DNA of 59,361 bases, from positions 1 through 59,361 of the forward strand of contig JAVHLZ010000014.1 in NCBI GenBank assembly GCA_031081675.1, read 5' to 3'. The position numbers and the translations under genes were made by a program. A model generated the notes under the pieces. It saw nothing but the letters and a program-made list of their open reading frames with translations, did not search any database and was not told where the DNA came from. Positions 41,625 to 51,054 of this stretch are shown here, one piece after another (the stretch's first letter is position 1; each line of letters begins with the position of its first letter). Source of the DNA: Armatimonadota bacterium (GTDB lineage: Bacteria > Sysuimicrobiota > Sysuimicrobiia > Sysuimicrobiales > Kaftiobacteriaceae).

Positions 41625-43016
41625 TCACCAGCGCACGGGACCGACGTCGGCGAAACGGGACAGCGCCTGCTCCAGGGTGCGCTTGATCCTCTCCAGGCCC
41701 TCCGGCGTCCGGGCCTCCGCCCGCAGGACCAGGACCGGCTGGGTGTTGCTGGCCCGCACCAGGCCCCACCCGTCCGCACACAGCACCCGGGCCCCGTCCA
41801 CGTCAATCACCGGGTAGCCCTCCCGCTTGAACTGCTCGGTGAGGGAGCGGACGACTTCGAACTTCACCTCGTCGGGGCAGTCCACGCGGACCTCGGGGGT
41901 GGCCGGGTAGCGGGGCACGTCGGCCAGCAGCGCCGACAGGGGCCGGTCGGTGTGGGAGAGGATCCGCAGCAGCCGGGCCGCCGCGTAGACGGCGTCGTCG
42001 TAGCCGTAGTACTCGTCGGCGAAGAACATGTGGCCCGACATCTCGCCGGTGAAGACGGCGCCCACCTCGCGCATCTTGGCCTTGATGAGGGAGTGGCCGG
42101 TGCGGTAGAACATGGGCCGGCCGCCCAGGCGCTGGATCTCGTCGTACAGCGCCTGGGAGCACTTGACCTCCACGATCCCCACCGTCCCGGGGTGGCGGGG
42201 CAGGATCTCCCGCCAGAACAGGATCATCAGGATGTCGCCCCAGACGATCTCGCCCCGGTCGTCCACCACCCCCAGCCGGTCCCCGTCGCCGTCAAAGCCG
42301 AAGCCCACGTCGGCGCCCTCGCGGCGCACGGCGGCGATCAGGTCGCGCAGGTTCTCCGGCTGCACCGGGTCGGGGTGGTGGTGGGGAAAGCGCGGGTCGG
42401 ACTCGCAGTACAGGCGGACGACCTCCACCCCCAGGTCCTCCAGAGCGTCGGGGGCCACCAGGCTGGCGGTGCCGTTACCGCAGTCCACCACCACCCGCAG
42501 CCGCCGCGGACCCAGGCGGACCTTTTCCCGGAGCATCGCCCGGTACGCGGGGATCACGTCGCGGGCCTCCACGGACCCGACCCCCCCGACAAACTCCCCC
42601 GCCTCCGTCAGCCGGCGGATCTGCTGGATCTGCTCGCCGTACAGGGTGCCGAATCCGTGGGCCAGCTTGAAGCCGTTGAACTCGGGCGGGTTGTGGCTGG
42701 CGGTGACCATCACCCCGCCGTCGATGCCGTAGTGCACCCGGGCGAAGTAGAAGACCGGGGTGATCACCGTGCCGATGTCCACCACGCGGCATCCGCTTCC
42801 CACCAGGCCGCGCACCACGGCGTCGCGGATCCACGGAGAGCTCTCGCGGTTGTCCCTGCCCACCAGGACCGGAGTCTCGCGCTCCTGTGCCCCCTCTGTG
42901 CGCAGGTAGGACGCATACGCCCGGGCAATGGCCTCGGCGACCTCGGGGGTGATGTCGCGCCCGGCCACACCGCGGATGTCGTATTCGCGGAAGATCGTCG
43001 GGGAGATGGTCACCAC
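41625..43016 (-). CDS. phosphomannomutase/phosphoglucomutase
   Basis: Alpha-D-phosphohexomutase of 463 aa. Opening TIFREYDIRGVAG; phosphoserine loop VTASHNPPEFNGFKLAHG; Mg loop GFGFDGDGDRLGVVD; sugar-binding GEMSGHMFFADEYYGYDDA; phosphate-binding RASNTQPVLVLRAEA. This pattern is that of AlgC/ManB-type bifunctional enzymes rather than GlmM. Two adjacent GTG codons (43016 and 43013) can start translation; a TTG further up lies within a 9-bp tandem repeat. It would supply mannose-1-P or glucose-1-P for the nearby nucleotidyltransferase and the polysaccharide genes at 44.7-51 kb. Confidence 0.92.
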   Translation of the reverse strand: MVTISPTIFREYDIRGVAGRDITPEVAEAIARAYASYLRTEGAQERETPVLVGRDNRESSPWIRDAVVRGLVGSGCRVVDIGTVITPVFYFARVHYGIDGGVMVTASHNPPEFNGFKLAHGFGTLYGEQIQQIRRLTEAGEFVGGVGSVEARDVIPAYRAMLREKVRLGPRRLRVVVDCGNGTASLVAPDALEDLGVEVVRLYCESDPRFPHHHPDPVQPENLRDLIAAVRREGADVGFGFDGDGDRLGVVDDRGEIVWGDILMILFWREILPRHPGTVGIVEVKCSQALYDEIQRLGGRPMFYRTGHSLIKAKMREVGAVFTGEMSGHMFFADEYYGYDDAVYAAARLLRILSHTDRPLSALLADVPRYPATPEVRVDCPDEVKFEVVRSLTEQFKREGYPVIDVDGARVLCADGWGLVRASNTQPVLVLRAEARTPEGLERIKRTLEQALSRFADVGPVRW

Positions 43017-43019
43017 ATT

Positions 43020-43064
43020 CAATCTACGCAATCTGCGCAATCGGCTCAATCTACTCAATCAACT
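43020..43064. repeat. 9-bp tandem repeat, five copies
   Basis: Five consecutive 9-mers of the form CAATCNNCN: CAATCTACG, CAATCTGCG, CAATCGGCT, CAATCTACT, CAATCAACT. They fill the gap between the LptD-like stop and the phosphomannomutase start and could vary in copy number. In the mutase frame they encode a reiterated S/R-R-L triplet upstream of the start. Confidence 0.75.
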
Positions 43065-43080
43065 CCACGACTCGAGATCG

Positions 43081-44652
43081 TCAGGGACCCCGGAACTGAA
43101 ACTGCATCTGAGCCTGGGGAAACGCCGCCAGGCCCAGGGAGACCCACAGCTCCTGGCGGACCTGGCGGTACTCGACCGAGAGCTCAAAACAGCCCTCGAC
43201 CTGCGCCGTGAGGATATAATCCAGGTCCTCGAACAGCGCCGTGGTCGTATTGTATGTCCCCCGAACGGTGACGTAGGCGTCGGTCCCCAGGGCCCATCCG
43301 ACGTCGGCCCGCAGGGTGGTCGCGCGGGTGGTGAGATTGTAGGCCGGACCCACCGTCCAGTGGTAGGCGCCCGGGATCCGCTCACCGTAGGACACGCCGA
43401 CCGACGGGGTCTCCGTGAGAAAGTCATAGGAGGCCGAGGCGGAAAACCTGGTGGCCACGGTGCCGTCCCGCAGGCCGGATGTCTCATAGGCCAGTGTCAC
43501 GCGGTCGACGATGTCCGCGGGATTGACGACATCCACGGCCAGCGGCGTCGTTCCCGCCGGGCGCAGTTGGGTGTGGGTCAAAGACAGCAGCGCCTGCGGT
43601 CCCAGGCGGTGGGTGACCGCCACGTCCGCCACCGCCGTCTCCAGGCGGTCGCCGGTGGCGTAGGTGGCCTGCCGCCAGGTCCAGGCTGCCCTCGCCTCGG
43701 TCGTCGGGCCCAACGCCACAGGGGGAAGGTGCACGCCCGCCTCATAGCGCAACCTGGTCGTCTCGACGCCTGTCCCCTGCTCCCGGTGCCACCCGTAGCG
43801 GACGGCGGCCGACCACAGGAATGATCCCGCCAGCGGCTGCGGGGAGAGGCTCAGGCCGCCTTCGACCCGCTGGGCCAGGGTCCCCAGGGCGGCGGACACA
43901 TCAGCGCGCGGCGTGCCCGTGGGAAAGGCGTACCTGTAGGCCGCCCACAGCCCGTCGACGTTGTTGTATCCGACGCTCGGAAAGCTCCCCGCGGTCTCCT
44001 GGGGGCTGCGCAGGGACACCACCAGCACCGGCAGGCCGAGGAGCCAGTGGCGGCCCGCCCACAAGGTGGCCCCGTACGCCGTCACGCGGTCGTCGGGAAT
44101 GACCTCCAGGCGCTGGGCGGTGACGCGGTAGGGAGGCGCGGCGGGATGGCAGGTGGTGAGGGTCGCGTCGGTGGCCTCGATGCGCTCGCGGGTGGCCCGC
44201 ACCTGCGCGGCGCGCACGTACACGCCGCTGACGATCGTCTCGGCCGGCGCCAGCTCGGCGGCCTCGTGCCGGGCGTCATAGACGAGGACATCTCCCCGCA
44301 TCTCCCGTCCCTGGGAGTCCAGGATGATGACGTGCCCGCGGGCCTCCACGCGTCCGGCGTCCAGGTCCACGCGGACCACATCGGCCCGCACACCAATCCC
44401 GCGGTAGGCGAGGGTAACCCGTCCCACGGCCTCCACCGTCCGGGCGGCATCGTCGTAGACGATCCGATCCGCCTCGACGGTCAGCTCGTCCGGGGACACC
44501 GCCGGCGACGCCACGCGGCCACCCTCCAGGCGCGCGGCGGCACGCCCGCAGGCCCCGTGTCCTCCTTCGGAGGCCCGTGCAACGGTGCCTGGGGAAATCA
44601 GCAGAGCGCCCGTCAGGACCACGCACACCGCGAAAGGCGTTCGTCTGCCCAC
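43081..44652 (-). CDS. LptD/OstA-like outer-membrane protein
   Basis: Predicted outer-membrane barrel of 523 aa. A signal peptide (FAVCVVLTGALLISPGTVARA) precedes an OstA/LptA-type jellyroll of about residues 55-180 (VEADRIVYDDAARTVEAVGRV, GVRADVVRVDLDAGRVEARGHV, LTTCHPAAPPYRVTAQRLEV). The remaining residues show alternating beta-strand patterns and the protein ends in an aromatic strand (MQFQFRG). It is shorter than E. coli LptD (784 aa) but like LptD of deep-branching diderms. GTG start; purine-rich ribosome-binding-like runs lie about 20 nt upstream. It diverges from the LpxB-like operon, together suggesting LPS-like glycolipid export. Confidence 0.75.
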   Translation of the reverse strand: MGRRTPFAVCVVLTGALLISPGTVARASEGGHGACGRAAARLEGGRVASPAVSPDELTVEADRIVYDDAARTVEAVGRVTLAYRGIGVRADVVRVDLDAGRVEARGHVIILDSQGREMRGDVLVYDARHEAAELAPAETIVSGVYVRAAQVRATRERIEATDATLTTCHPAAPPYRVTAQRLEVIPDDRVTAYGATLWAGRHWLLGLPVLVVSLRSPQETAGSFPSVGYNNVDGLWAAYRYAFPTGTPRADVSAALGTLAQRVEGGLSLSPQPLAGSFLWSAAVRYGWHREQGTGVETTRLRYEAGVHLPPVALGPTTEARAAWTWRQATYATGDRLETAVADVAVTHRLGPQALLSLTHTQLRPAGTTPLAVDVVNPADIVDRVTLAYETSGLRDGTVATRFSASASYDFLTETPSVGVSYGERIPGAYHWTVGPAYNLTTRATTLRADVGWALGTDAYVTVRGTYNTTTALFEDLDYILTAQVEGCFELSVEYRQVRQELWVSLGLAAFPQAQMQFQFRGP

Positions 44653-44720
44653 ATCGCGACAGGTTCGGTTCCCCTCCTCCCCTCCCTCCTCCGGTTCTTT
44701 CGCCGTGCCGGGGGGGACAC

Positions 44721-44726
44721 TATAAT
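44721..44726 (+). promoter_or_regulatory. -10 box TATAAT of the envelope operon, possibly leaderless
   Basis: A perfect TATAAT ends 8 nt before the ATG of the LpxB-like gene, so transcription would begin within a few bases of the start codon (leaderless or nearly so). No good -35 is seen. On the other strand the same stretch offers TATAGT facing the LptD-like gene, so the two promoters overlap divergently in an 82-bp gap. Confidence 0.6.
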
Positions 44727-44734
44727 CGTGAAGC

Positions 44735-46099
44735 ATGCCGCACGGATCGGCGCTGCCCGACATCGTCGACCTCATCCTCGCCGGCAACGGCCCCGGCGAA
44801 CTGGCGGGGTGGATCCGTCCGGTGGCGGACGCCGCCCGTCGCGCGGGCCCGCCGGGGCTGCGGGTGACACTGGTCCTGTCGCCCACCCAGTTTGCGGGCG
44901 GGCGCGAGCCGGCGGTGGCGCGGAGCTGGGGGCTGTTTGACCGGATCCTGGAACCGGCGGAGGCGGTGCGGGTGGCCCTGGGGCTGAAGCCGCTGGACAT
45001 CGTGCCGCAGGCCACCGTGGTCCACCTGGGCGGGGACCTGTGGTTCTCCGCGCGGCTGGCCCGCCGGCTGCGTGTTCCCGCCTGCGCGCTGGTGGAGACG
45101 CCGCTGGTGGCCCGTCGGCATGCGGCGTTTGAGACCATCTGCGCCACCTCCGAGGACCTGGCCCGCCGCCTGGTGGGCCTGGGGGTCCCCGCGGGCAAGG
45201 TGGTGGTGACGGGGGATCCCCGGGCGGACGCCCTGACTGGGGTCCTGCATACCCCCCCACCCTCGCCCTCTCCCCGGAGGGGAGAGGGGAGTCAGGACCG
45301 GAGGGGAGAGGGGAGTCAGAAGGCGAAGGGTGGGGGGGACGATACTCTCCGAGACGGGTGGACGACGCAGATGGCCGATGCGGCGCACGCGGAAGCGGGC
45401 CGCGCCGGCGATTTCGGTCACGAGCGGGAAAGCGAAGTGGTTTCCATCCTGCCGGGCAGCCGGGACCGGTTTGCCCGGGAGCTGGTCCCCTTCTTCCTGC
45501 GGGCCGCGGATGCTCTGGCCGGCCTGCGCCCCGGGGTGACGTTCCAGGTGGTCGCCTCCCCGTTCCTCTCCCCGGCCCTGGTCGCATCCCTGCAGCGGCG
45601 GGTGCGCGAGGGCTGGCCTCACCTGCCGGTGCGGTGGGTCGCCGGCGAGCCCTGGCAGAGCCTGAGGCACAGCGATCTGGTCCTGACCATCCCGGGCACC
45701 AACACCATGGAGCTCGCCCTGCTCGGCGTGCCGTTTGCCGTCATCGTTCCGCTCGACCTCATTGACCGCGCGCCGGCCGAAGGTCTGCTGGAGTGGGCCA
45801 GCCGGCTGCCCGGGGTCGGCAGGCCATTGAAGCGCGCCGCGGCGGCGTGGTATTTCCGCCGGCCGCGGCTGGTGGCCCTGCCCAACATCCGGGCCGTCCG
45901 CGCGGTCGTACCCGAGTGGGTCGGCCGGTTCAGCCCGGCCGACCTGGCGCGCCGGGTGGCCGACCTCCTGGCCGACCGGGACCGCCGGGCGGCCATCACC
46001 GCTGACCTGCGGCGGCTGTACCCGGCGGAGGCCGGGGCGGCCGACCGGGTCGCTGCCTGCGCCCTGTCCCTGGCGGCGGGATCGGAGAGGCGGCCATGA
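44735..46099 (+). CDS. lipid-A-disaccharide-synthase-like glycosyltransferase with in-frame repeat insertion
   Basis: GT-B fold protein of 454 aa resembling LpxB. N-terminal: DLILAGNGPGELAGWIRPVADAARR; C-terminal: VVSILPGSRDRFARELVPFFLRAADAL, DLVLTIPGTNTMELALLGVPFAVIVPLDLIDRAP, LPNIRAVRAVVPE. Between the halves, residues about 173-201 (PPPSPSPRRGEGSQDRRGEG) derive from an 87-bp palindromic repeat that keeps the frame, followed by about 25 more low-complexity residues. The insertion falls in the interdomain linker, so function may be preserved. Typical LpxB joins two acyl-glucosamines; no LpxA/C/D is in the window, so the acceptor is unproven. Confidence 0.8.
   Translation: MPHGSALPDIVDLILAGNGPGELAGWIRPVADAARRAGPPGLRVTLVLSPTQFAGGREPAVARSWGLFDRILEPAEAVRVALGLKPLDIVPQATVVHLGGDLWFSARLARRLRVPACALVETPLVARRHAAFETICATSEDLARRLVGLGVPAGKVVVTGDPRADALTGVLHTPPPSPSPRRGEGSQDRRGEGSQKAKGGGDDTLRDGWTTQMADAAHAEAGRAGDFGHERESEVVSILPGSRDRFARELVPFFLRAADALAGLRPGVTFQVVASPFLSPALVASLQRRVREGWPHLPVRWVAGEPWQSLRHSDLVLTIPGTNTMELALLGVPFAVIVPLDLIDRAPAEGLLEWASRLPGVGRPLKRAAAAWYFRRPRLVALPNIRAVRAVVPEWVGRFSPADLARRVADLLADRDRRAAITADLRRLYPAEAGAADRVAACALSLAAGSERRP
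45252..45338. repeat. 87-bp palindromic element inserted inside the LpxB-like gene
   Basis: The ends CCCCCCCACCCTCGCC and GGCGAAGGGTGGGGGGG are inverted repeats differing by one base. Inside are two direct copies of a 22-bp CCGGAGGGGAGAGGGGAGTCAG-type unit with a 24-bp period. The length is a multiple of three (29 codons) and the frame has no stop, so the element is translated. Confidence 0.75.
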
Positions 46100-47835
46100 G
46101 ACGCCTGGCGCGCCTTATCGCCCCCTACTGGCCCCACCTGGGCGCGGGCGTGCTGTGCGTGGTCCTGCTCACGGCGGCCCAGCTGTTCGTGCCGCGCTAT
46201 GCGGGGCTGACCATCGACGCCATCGTCCGGACGCGCAGCCTGGCGGTGCTGGACGAGGCCGCCCTGGTCATGCTGGGGGCGTTCGCCCTGCGCAGCCTGT
46301 TCCTGTACGGCCAGCTGTACTTCGGCCTGTACCTGGGCCACCGGGTGATCGCCGACCTGCGGCGGATGATCTTCCAGAAGGTCCAGCGCTGGTCCCTGGA
46401 CCGGTTCACGGGATGGACCAGCGGGGACCTCATTGCCCGCAGCCTGCAGGACACTCAGGTGGTGCAGAATGCCCTGCTGGTGGGTCTGCTGGACTTCATC
46501 GGCACGGCTCTCACGCTGGTGGGCATTGCGGCGATGCTGTTCATCCTTCAGTGGCGGCTGGCCCTGTACACGCTGGTGGTGGTCCCGCTGTTGCTGGGCA
46601 GCGCGCGCGCGTTCGGTCAGGAGATCCAGCGGGTCTCGGTGCGGGCCCAGGAGCGGGTCGCCGGGCTGGCGTCGCTGCTGCGCCAGGCGTTCGGCGGCGC
46701 GCGGGTCATCCGCGCCTTCGTCCAGGAGGAGCGGGAGGTCGGGCGGTTCGTCCAGGAGAACGAGCGCACCTTCCGCGAGAACCTGCGGGTCAGCCAGTTG
46801 ACGGCCGTGCAGGTGCCGGTGGTCAGCTTCTTCACCGCTCTGGGCCTGGTGGGCGTCCTGTGGCTGGGCGGGCGGATGGTGACCGCCGGCGCCATCACGG
46901 CGGGGACGCTGGTGTCGTTCCTGGCCTATGCGGGGATCGCCGTGGAGCCGGCCATCGCCCTGTCCCGGCTGTACGCCGGGATGCGCCAGGGGCTGGGAGC
47001 GCTGGACCGGGTGATGGAGGTGCTGCGGGTACCCGAGGGTGTGGCCGACGCGCCAAAGGCCAAGGACCTGCCGCCGGTGCGGGGCGACGTGCGGATGCAG
47101 GACGTGTGGTTCAGCTACGACGGCTCCCACATGGTCCTGCGGGGCGTGTCGCTGGACGTGCGGGCCGGGGAGCGGGTGGCGATCGTGGGGTCCAGCGGCG
47201 CCGGCAAGTCCACCCTGGTCAACCTGATCCCCCGCTTCTATGACCCCACCCGGGGCGTGGTGGAGATCGACGGTCGGGACCTGCGGACGGTCACCTTGCG
47301 GTCGCTGCGCCGGCAGGTGGGGCTGGTCCCCCAGGAGACGGTGCTGTTCGTCGGCACCGTGCGCGACAACATCGCCTATGCCCGCCCCGACGCGTCCGAG
47401 GAGGAGGTGGTGGCGGCCGCCAAGGTGGCCAACGCCCACGATTTCATCCTGGCCCTGCCCCGGGGCTACGACACGATGGTCGGCGAAGGCGGGGTCGAGC
47501 TCTCGGGCGGGCAGCGCCAGCGCCTGGCCATCGCCCGCGCGGTGCTGGCCGACCCGCGCATCATCATCCTGGACGAGGCCACCTCGGCCCTGGATGCCGA
47601 GTCCGAGCGCCTGATCCAGGAAGCCCTGGACCGCCTGATGCAGGGCCGCACCACGTTCATCATCGCCCACCGGCTGTCCACGGTGCGCAAGGCCGACCGG
47701 ATCGTCGTCCTGGAGGCCGGGCGCATCGTGGAGGAAGGCCGCCACGAAGACCTGCTGCGCCGGGGCGGAGTCTACGCCCGGCTGGCCGGCCTGCAGCTGG
47801 TGGACGTTTCCCCGCGCTCGTCCCCCGATGCCTGA
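46096..47835 (+). CDS. MsbA-like lipid/polysaccharide ABC exporter (half-transporter)
   Basis: Inner-membrane protein of 579 aa: six-helix exporter domain (about 1-310) followed by an ATPase domain. Walker A is GSSGAGKST, the Q-loop [18 protein letters not shown], signature [17 protein letters not shown], Walker [13 protein letters not shown] and the switch His in IAHRLSTV. It is a homodimer type like MsbA, flipping lipid-linked sugars or lipid A. The ATG overlaps the LpxB-like stop (ATGA); 8 bp overlap with the downstream GT2 gene shows a tight operon. Confidence 0.9.
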   Translation: MRRLARLIAPYWPHLGAGVLCVVLLTAAQLFVPRYAGLTIDAIVRTRSLAVLDEAALVMLGAFALRSLFLYGQLYFGLYLGHRVIADLRRMIFQKVQRWSLDRFTGWTSGDLIARSLQDTQVVQNALLVGLLDFIGTALTLVGIAAMLFILQWRLALYTLVVVPLLLGSARAFGQEIQRVSVRAQERVAGLASLLRQAFGGARVIRAFVQEEREVGRFVQENERTFRENLRVSQLTAVQVPVVSFFTALGLVGVLWLGGRMVTAGAITAGTLVSFLAYAGIAVEPAIALSRLYAGMRQGLGALDRVMEVLRVPEGVADAPKAKDLPPVRGDVRMQDVWFSYDGSHMVLRGVSLDVRAGERVAIVGSSGAGKSTLVNLIPRFYDPTRGVVEIDGRDLRTVTLRSLRRQVGLVPQETVLFVGTVRDNIAYARPDASEEEVVAAAKVANAHDFILALPRGYDTMVGEGGVELSGGQRQRLAIARAVLADPRIIILDEATSALDAESERLIQEALDRLMQGRTTFIIAHRLSTVRKADRIVVLEAGRIVEEGRHEDLLRRGGVYARLAGLQLVDVSPRSSPDA

Positions 47836-48724
47836 CCTGACCGTCGTCGTCCCCACCTACAACCAGGCCGAGCTGCTGCGGGAGTGCCTGCGGTCGCTAG
47901 TAGACCAGACGCTGCCCACAGACCGCTACGAGGTCATCGTGGTGGACGACGGGTCCACCGACCACACGGCGGCCGTGCTGCGGGAGTTCAGCCCCCGGGT
48001 GCGCGCCGTGCGGCTGCCGTCCAACCGCGGCCGCAGCGCCGCCCGCAACGCCGGCATCCGGGAGGCGGCGGCGCCGCTGGTGGTCCTGATCGACAGCGAC
48101 ATCGTGGTCCGCCCCGATTTCCTCGACCGTCACCTGGACGTCCACCGCCGCCGCGGCCCGGGGGTCGTCTCCCGCGGGCCGGTGGTCGACGTGCCCGACG
48201 CGGCCACCGCCCGGCGCTCCCGGCTGCGGTGGGTCCCTCCCTCGCCGGCGTTTCTGACCACCGCCAACGCCGCCGTGGAGAAAGCGGCTCTGCTGCGGGC
48301 GGGCCTGTTTGACGAGGACTTCCCCGGCTACGGGTGGGAGGACTTTGAGCTGGGGCTCCGGCTGCAGCGGCTGGGGCTGCGGCGGGTGTTCTGCCGTCAG
48401 GCCGTCGCGTTCCACCTGGCGCCGGCCGCCCGACCCGTCGATGTGGATGCCCTCCTGGCGAAGGAAGAGGACCGAGCCCGCAGCGCGGTGCACTTCTACC
48501 GCAAGCACCCCACCTTTCAGACCCGCATCCTCATCCAGGCCACGCGGCTGCACCGCCTGCTGTACTGGCTCCAGACCGCAGGAGGCTTGACGACCCGCGA
48601 AAACATCCGGGCCGTGACGTCGGCCTTAAGACGGCACCGCCTGGGAGGTCTGGCGGACCTGGCGCTGCGCGGCGTGCTGAACCGCCACTACCTGTACACC
48701 CTGGAAGGAGCCCTCAAAGAGTGA
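47828..48724 (+). CDS. family 2 glycosyltransferase
   Basis: Cytoplasmic GT-A enzyme of 298 aa. LTVVVPTYNQAELLRECLRSL and VIVVDDGSTDHT form the nucleotide-binding region; VVLIDSDIVVRPDF carries the DxD-like metal motif; FDEDFPGYGWEDFELGLRL is the usual acceptor-site ED motif. A basic C-terminal tail (TSALRRHRLGGLADLALRGVLNR) may be membrane-apposed. It overlaps genes on both sides (8 bp, then GTGA) and likely adds a sugar to the lipid-linked glycan exported by the neighbouring ABC protein. Confidence 0.9.
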   Translation: MPDLTVVVPTYNQAELLRECLRSLVDQTLPTDRYEVIVVDDGSTDHTAAVLREFSPRVRAVRLPSNRGRSAARNAGIREAAAPLVVLIDSDIVVRPDFLDRHLDVHRRRGPGVVSRGPVVDVPDAATARRSRLRWVPPSPAFLTTANAAVEKAALLRAGLFDEDFPGYGWEDFELGLRLQRLGLRRVFCRQAVAFHLAPAARPVDVDALLAKEEDRARSAVHFYRKHPTFQTRILIQATRLHRLLYWLQTAGGLTTRENIRAVTSALRRHRLGGLADLALRGVLNRHYLYTLEGALKE

Positions 48725-51054
48725 ACCAGGAGACCTGGTGGACGCGCCTCACACGCCTGCTGATCCTGGGCACCGCCCTGGTCTTCAGCTCCGGCTACGC
48801 GGCCGCGGGCCTGTTCCTCCTGCTGGTGTTCGGCGTTGCGGAAAGCCTGGCGACGCGGCGGATCCCCTGGGAGCGGAGCCCGCTGGACCTGCCCCTGGCG
48901 GCATTTGTCGCCGCGTTTCTGCTGGCGGGGGTGGCGTCCCCCTACCGCGGCACCGCCACGGGGTCCGCCGTGCTGTCGGCCCTGGTGCTGTGGGCGGGAT
49001 TTGCCCCCTTCTACCGGAACCTGCGCGGTAGGCCCTCGCTGGGGGTGGCGCTGGTCCGGGCGTGGGTCGCCGGCGGCCTGGGGGCGGCGGTGTGGACCCT
49101 TGCCAGTACCCCGCTGACCGGCCGGGCCGAGCTGCCGGCCCTGTCGGTAAACCCGCTGGGGACGACGCTGATGATCGCGTGCGTCCTCAGCCTGGGCCTG
49201 GCGATGACGTCTGCGGGGGCGGTCCGCCTGCTGGCCGCCGCGACCGGAGCGACCTCTGTCCTCGCCCTCGCCCTCACGTACTCCCGGGGGTCCTGGGTGG
49301 GCGCCGCGGCGGGAGTGGTCGCACTGCTCGTGATGGTGCGGGGACGGTGGGTGGCACCGGCACTGGTGTCGCTGGCAGCCGCCGCCGCCGTCTGGGTGGT
49401 GCTGTTCCCCTCGGCTGGACCGGGGATTGTGCAGCGGGCAGCCACCATCTTCAATCCGGCCGCCAACGAGGACCGCCTCGCCCTGGCCCGGGCGGCCCTC
49501 GCCATCTTTCGTGACCACCCGCTGGTGGGGACGGGGATGAACACTTTCTGGATGGTGCACCCGGACTACGTCGTGGTCGATGCAATACCCCGCGCGTTCG
49601 CCCACAATATCATCCTCAACGCGGCGGCCGAAGGGGGACTGGTGGGGCTGGCGGCGTTGGTCGCCGTGATCGCTGGCGCCCTGGCAGCCGGCTACCGGTG
49701 GCGCCGCGCGGCGGCCACGCGGGAGGAGCGGATCCTCGCCGCCGCGGTGCTGGCGGCGTTTGTGGGCCTGCTGGTGAGGGAGCAGTTCGACGGGACAATC
49801 ATGACCGTCAACGTGGCGGCAGGGTTCTGGATGCTGGTCGCCGTGCAGGCGGCATTCTCACAACATCGCCAGCCTGCCCCGGTCTCCGGGGATCCGGCCC
49901 CGCTGGCGGGCCGGCCGTCGGTCCTGGTGGTCAGCAACGGCCACGGGGAGGACGCCGTGGGGATGGTCCTGGCGCAGGCCTTGCGCCCGGCGGCAGATGT
50001 GGCGGCCTTTCCCCTGGTCGGCCTGGGCACGGCCTACCGCGACATCCCGCTCCTGGACCCCCGGCGCGCGCTGCCCTCGGGGGGGTTCGGATTCCGCAAC
50101 CACCTGCCGGGCCTGCTGGCCGACCTGCGCGCCGGCGTCCTGCGCCTGTGGTGGCAGCAGCGGCGCACCCTGCGGGCGTGCCGCGGCCGGTTCGACGCGG
50201 TGGTGGCGATTGGGGACTTCTACTGCCTGTGGATGGCCGCCCACGCCGGCCGGCCGGTGGTCTACATCGCCACGGCCAAATCCGAGCACGGCGAGCCTCA
50301 CCAGTGGCTGGAGCTGCGGCTGATGCGCCGGCTGCCCGCGGTCGTGTTCGCCCGGGATGCCCTCACCGCTTCGGCCCTGGCGGCCCGGGGCGTCCCGGCG
50401 CGCCATGTGGGCAACCCCCTGATGGACACCATCGGCCCCGACGGCACGGACCCCCGCCTGGACCCGCGCCTGCCGACGGTACTCCTGCTGCCGGGAAGCC
50501 GCCAGGAGGCCTACGGCAACCTGGAGCTGCTGCTGGCCCTGGCGGGCCGGGTGGGCCGGACGGAGCGGGTCAACCTCGTGTGCGCGCTGGCGCCGTCTCT
50601 GGACCTGGACCGCGTGCACGCGACAGCCGTGCGGGCCGGGTGGCAGGCGGACGGAGACGTGCTGCGCTCTTCGGAGGCGGCCGTGCGCCTGACGGGCGCC
50701 TTCGGCGCGGCCGTGCGCGTCGCTGATGTGGTGGTCGGGCTGGCCGGAACCGCCAACGAGCAGGCGGCGGGACTGGGCAAACCCGTGGTGGCGTTCCCGG
50801 GTCCCGGCCCCCAGTTCACGCGCCCGTTCCTGCGGCTGCAGCAGCGCATCCTGGGAGATGCGGTGGTGGCGGTGGGCTCCTGGGACGAAGCCGCGGAGGC
50901 CGTCCTGCGCCTGCTGGGAAATCCCGCCGAGCGGGCCCGCAGAGGCGAGGCAGGACGGCAGCGGATGGGGCCCCCCGGAGCCGTCAGTCAGATCGCGGCG
51001 GAGGTGCTGGCCCTGCTGCCCCGGCCCGCGGCGTCGTCCCCTAGTAGTTCTTGA
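48721..51054 (+). CDS. fusion of O-antigen-ligase-like membrane domain and LpxB-like domain
   Basis: Single protein of 777 aa. Residues about 1-385 form ten or more membrane helices with the Wzy_C/WaaL-like loop IFRDHPLVGTGMNTFWMVHPDY followed by HNIILNAAAEGGLVGL. Residues about 398-775 are an LpxB-related GT-B domain: SVLVVSNGHGEDAVGMVLAQAL, VVAIGDFYCLWMAA, KSEHGEPHQW, NPLMDTIG, LLLPGSRQEAYGNLELLLAL and GLAGTANEQAAGLGKPVVAFPGPGPQFTRPF. The frame is continuous and joined by a Pro-rich linker (RQPAPVSGDPAPLAGRP). Starts at GTG overlapping the GT2 stop (GTGA). It could combine glycan ligation with a glycosyl transfer step. Confidence 0.85.
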   Translation: MNQETWWTRLTRLLILGTALVFSSGYAAAGLFLLLVFGVAESLATRRIPWERSPLDLPLAAFVAAFLLAGVASPYRGTATGSAVLSALVLWAGFAPFYRNLRGRPSLGVALVRAWVAGGLGAAVWTLASTPLTGRAELPALSVNPLGTTLMIACVLSLGLAMTSAGAVRLLAAATGATSVLALALTYSRGSWVGAAAGVVALLVMVRGRWVAPALVSLAAAAAVWVVLFPSAGPGIVQRAATIFNPAANEDRLALARAALAIFRDHPLVGTGMNTFWMVHPDYVVVDAIPRAFAHNIILNAAAEGGLVGLAALVAVIAGALAAGYRWRRAAATREERILAAAVLAAFVGLLVREQFDGTIMTVNVAAGFWMLVAVQAAFSQHRQPAPVSGDPAPLAGRPSVLVVSNGHGEDAVGMVLAQALRPAADVAAFPLVGLGTAYRDIPLLDPRRALPSGGFGFRNHLPGLLADLRAGVLRLWWQQRRTLRACRGRFDAVVAIGDFYCLWMAAHAGRPVVYIATAKSEHGEPHQWLELRLMRRLPAVVFARDALTASALAARGVPARHVGNPLMDTIGPDGTDPRLDPRLPTVLLLPGSRQEAYGNLELLLALAGRVGRTERVNLVCALAPSLDLDRVHATAVRAGWQADGDVLRSSEAAVRLTGAFGAAVRVADVVVGLAGTANEQAAGLGKPVVAFPGPGPQFTRPFLRLQQRILGDAVVAVGSWDEAAEAVLRLLGNPAERARRGEAGRQRMGPPGAVSQIAAEVLALLPRPAASSPSSS

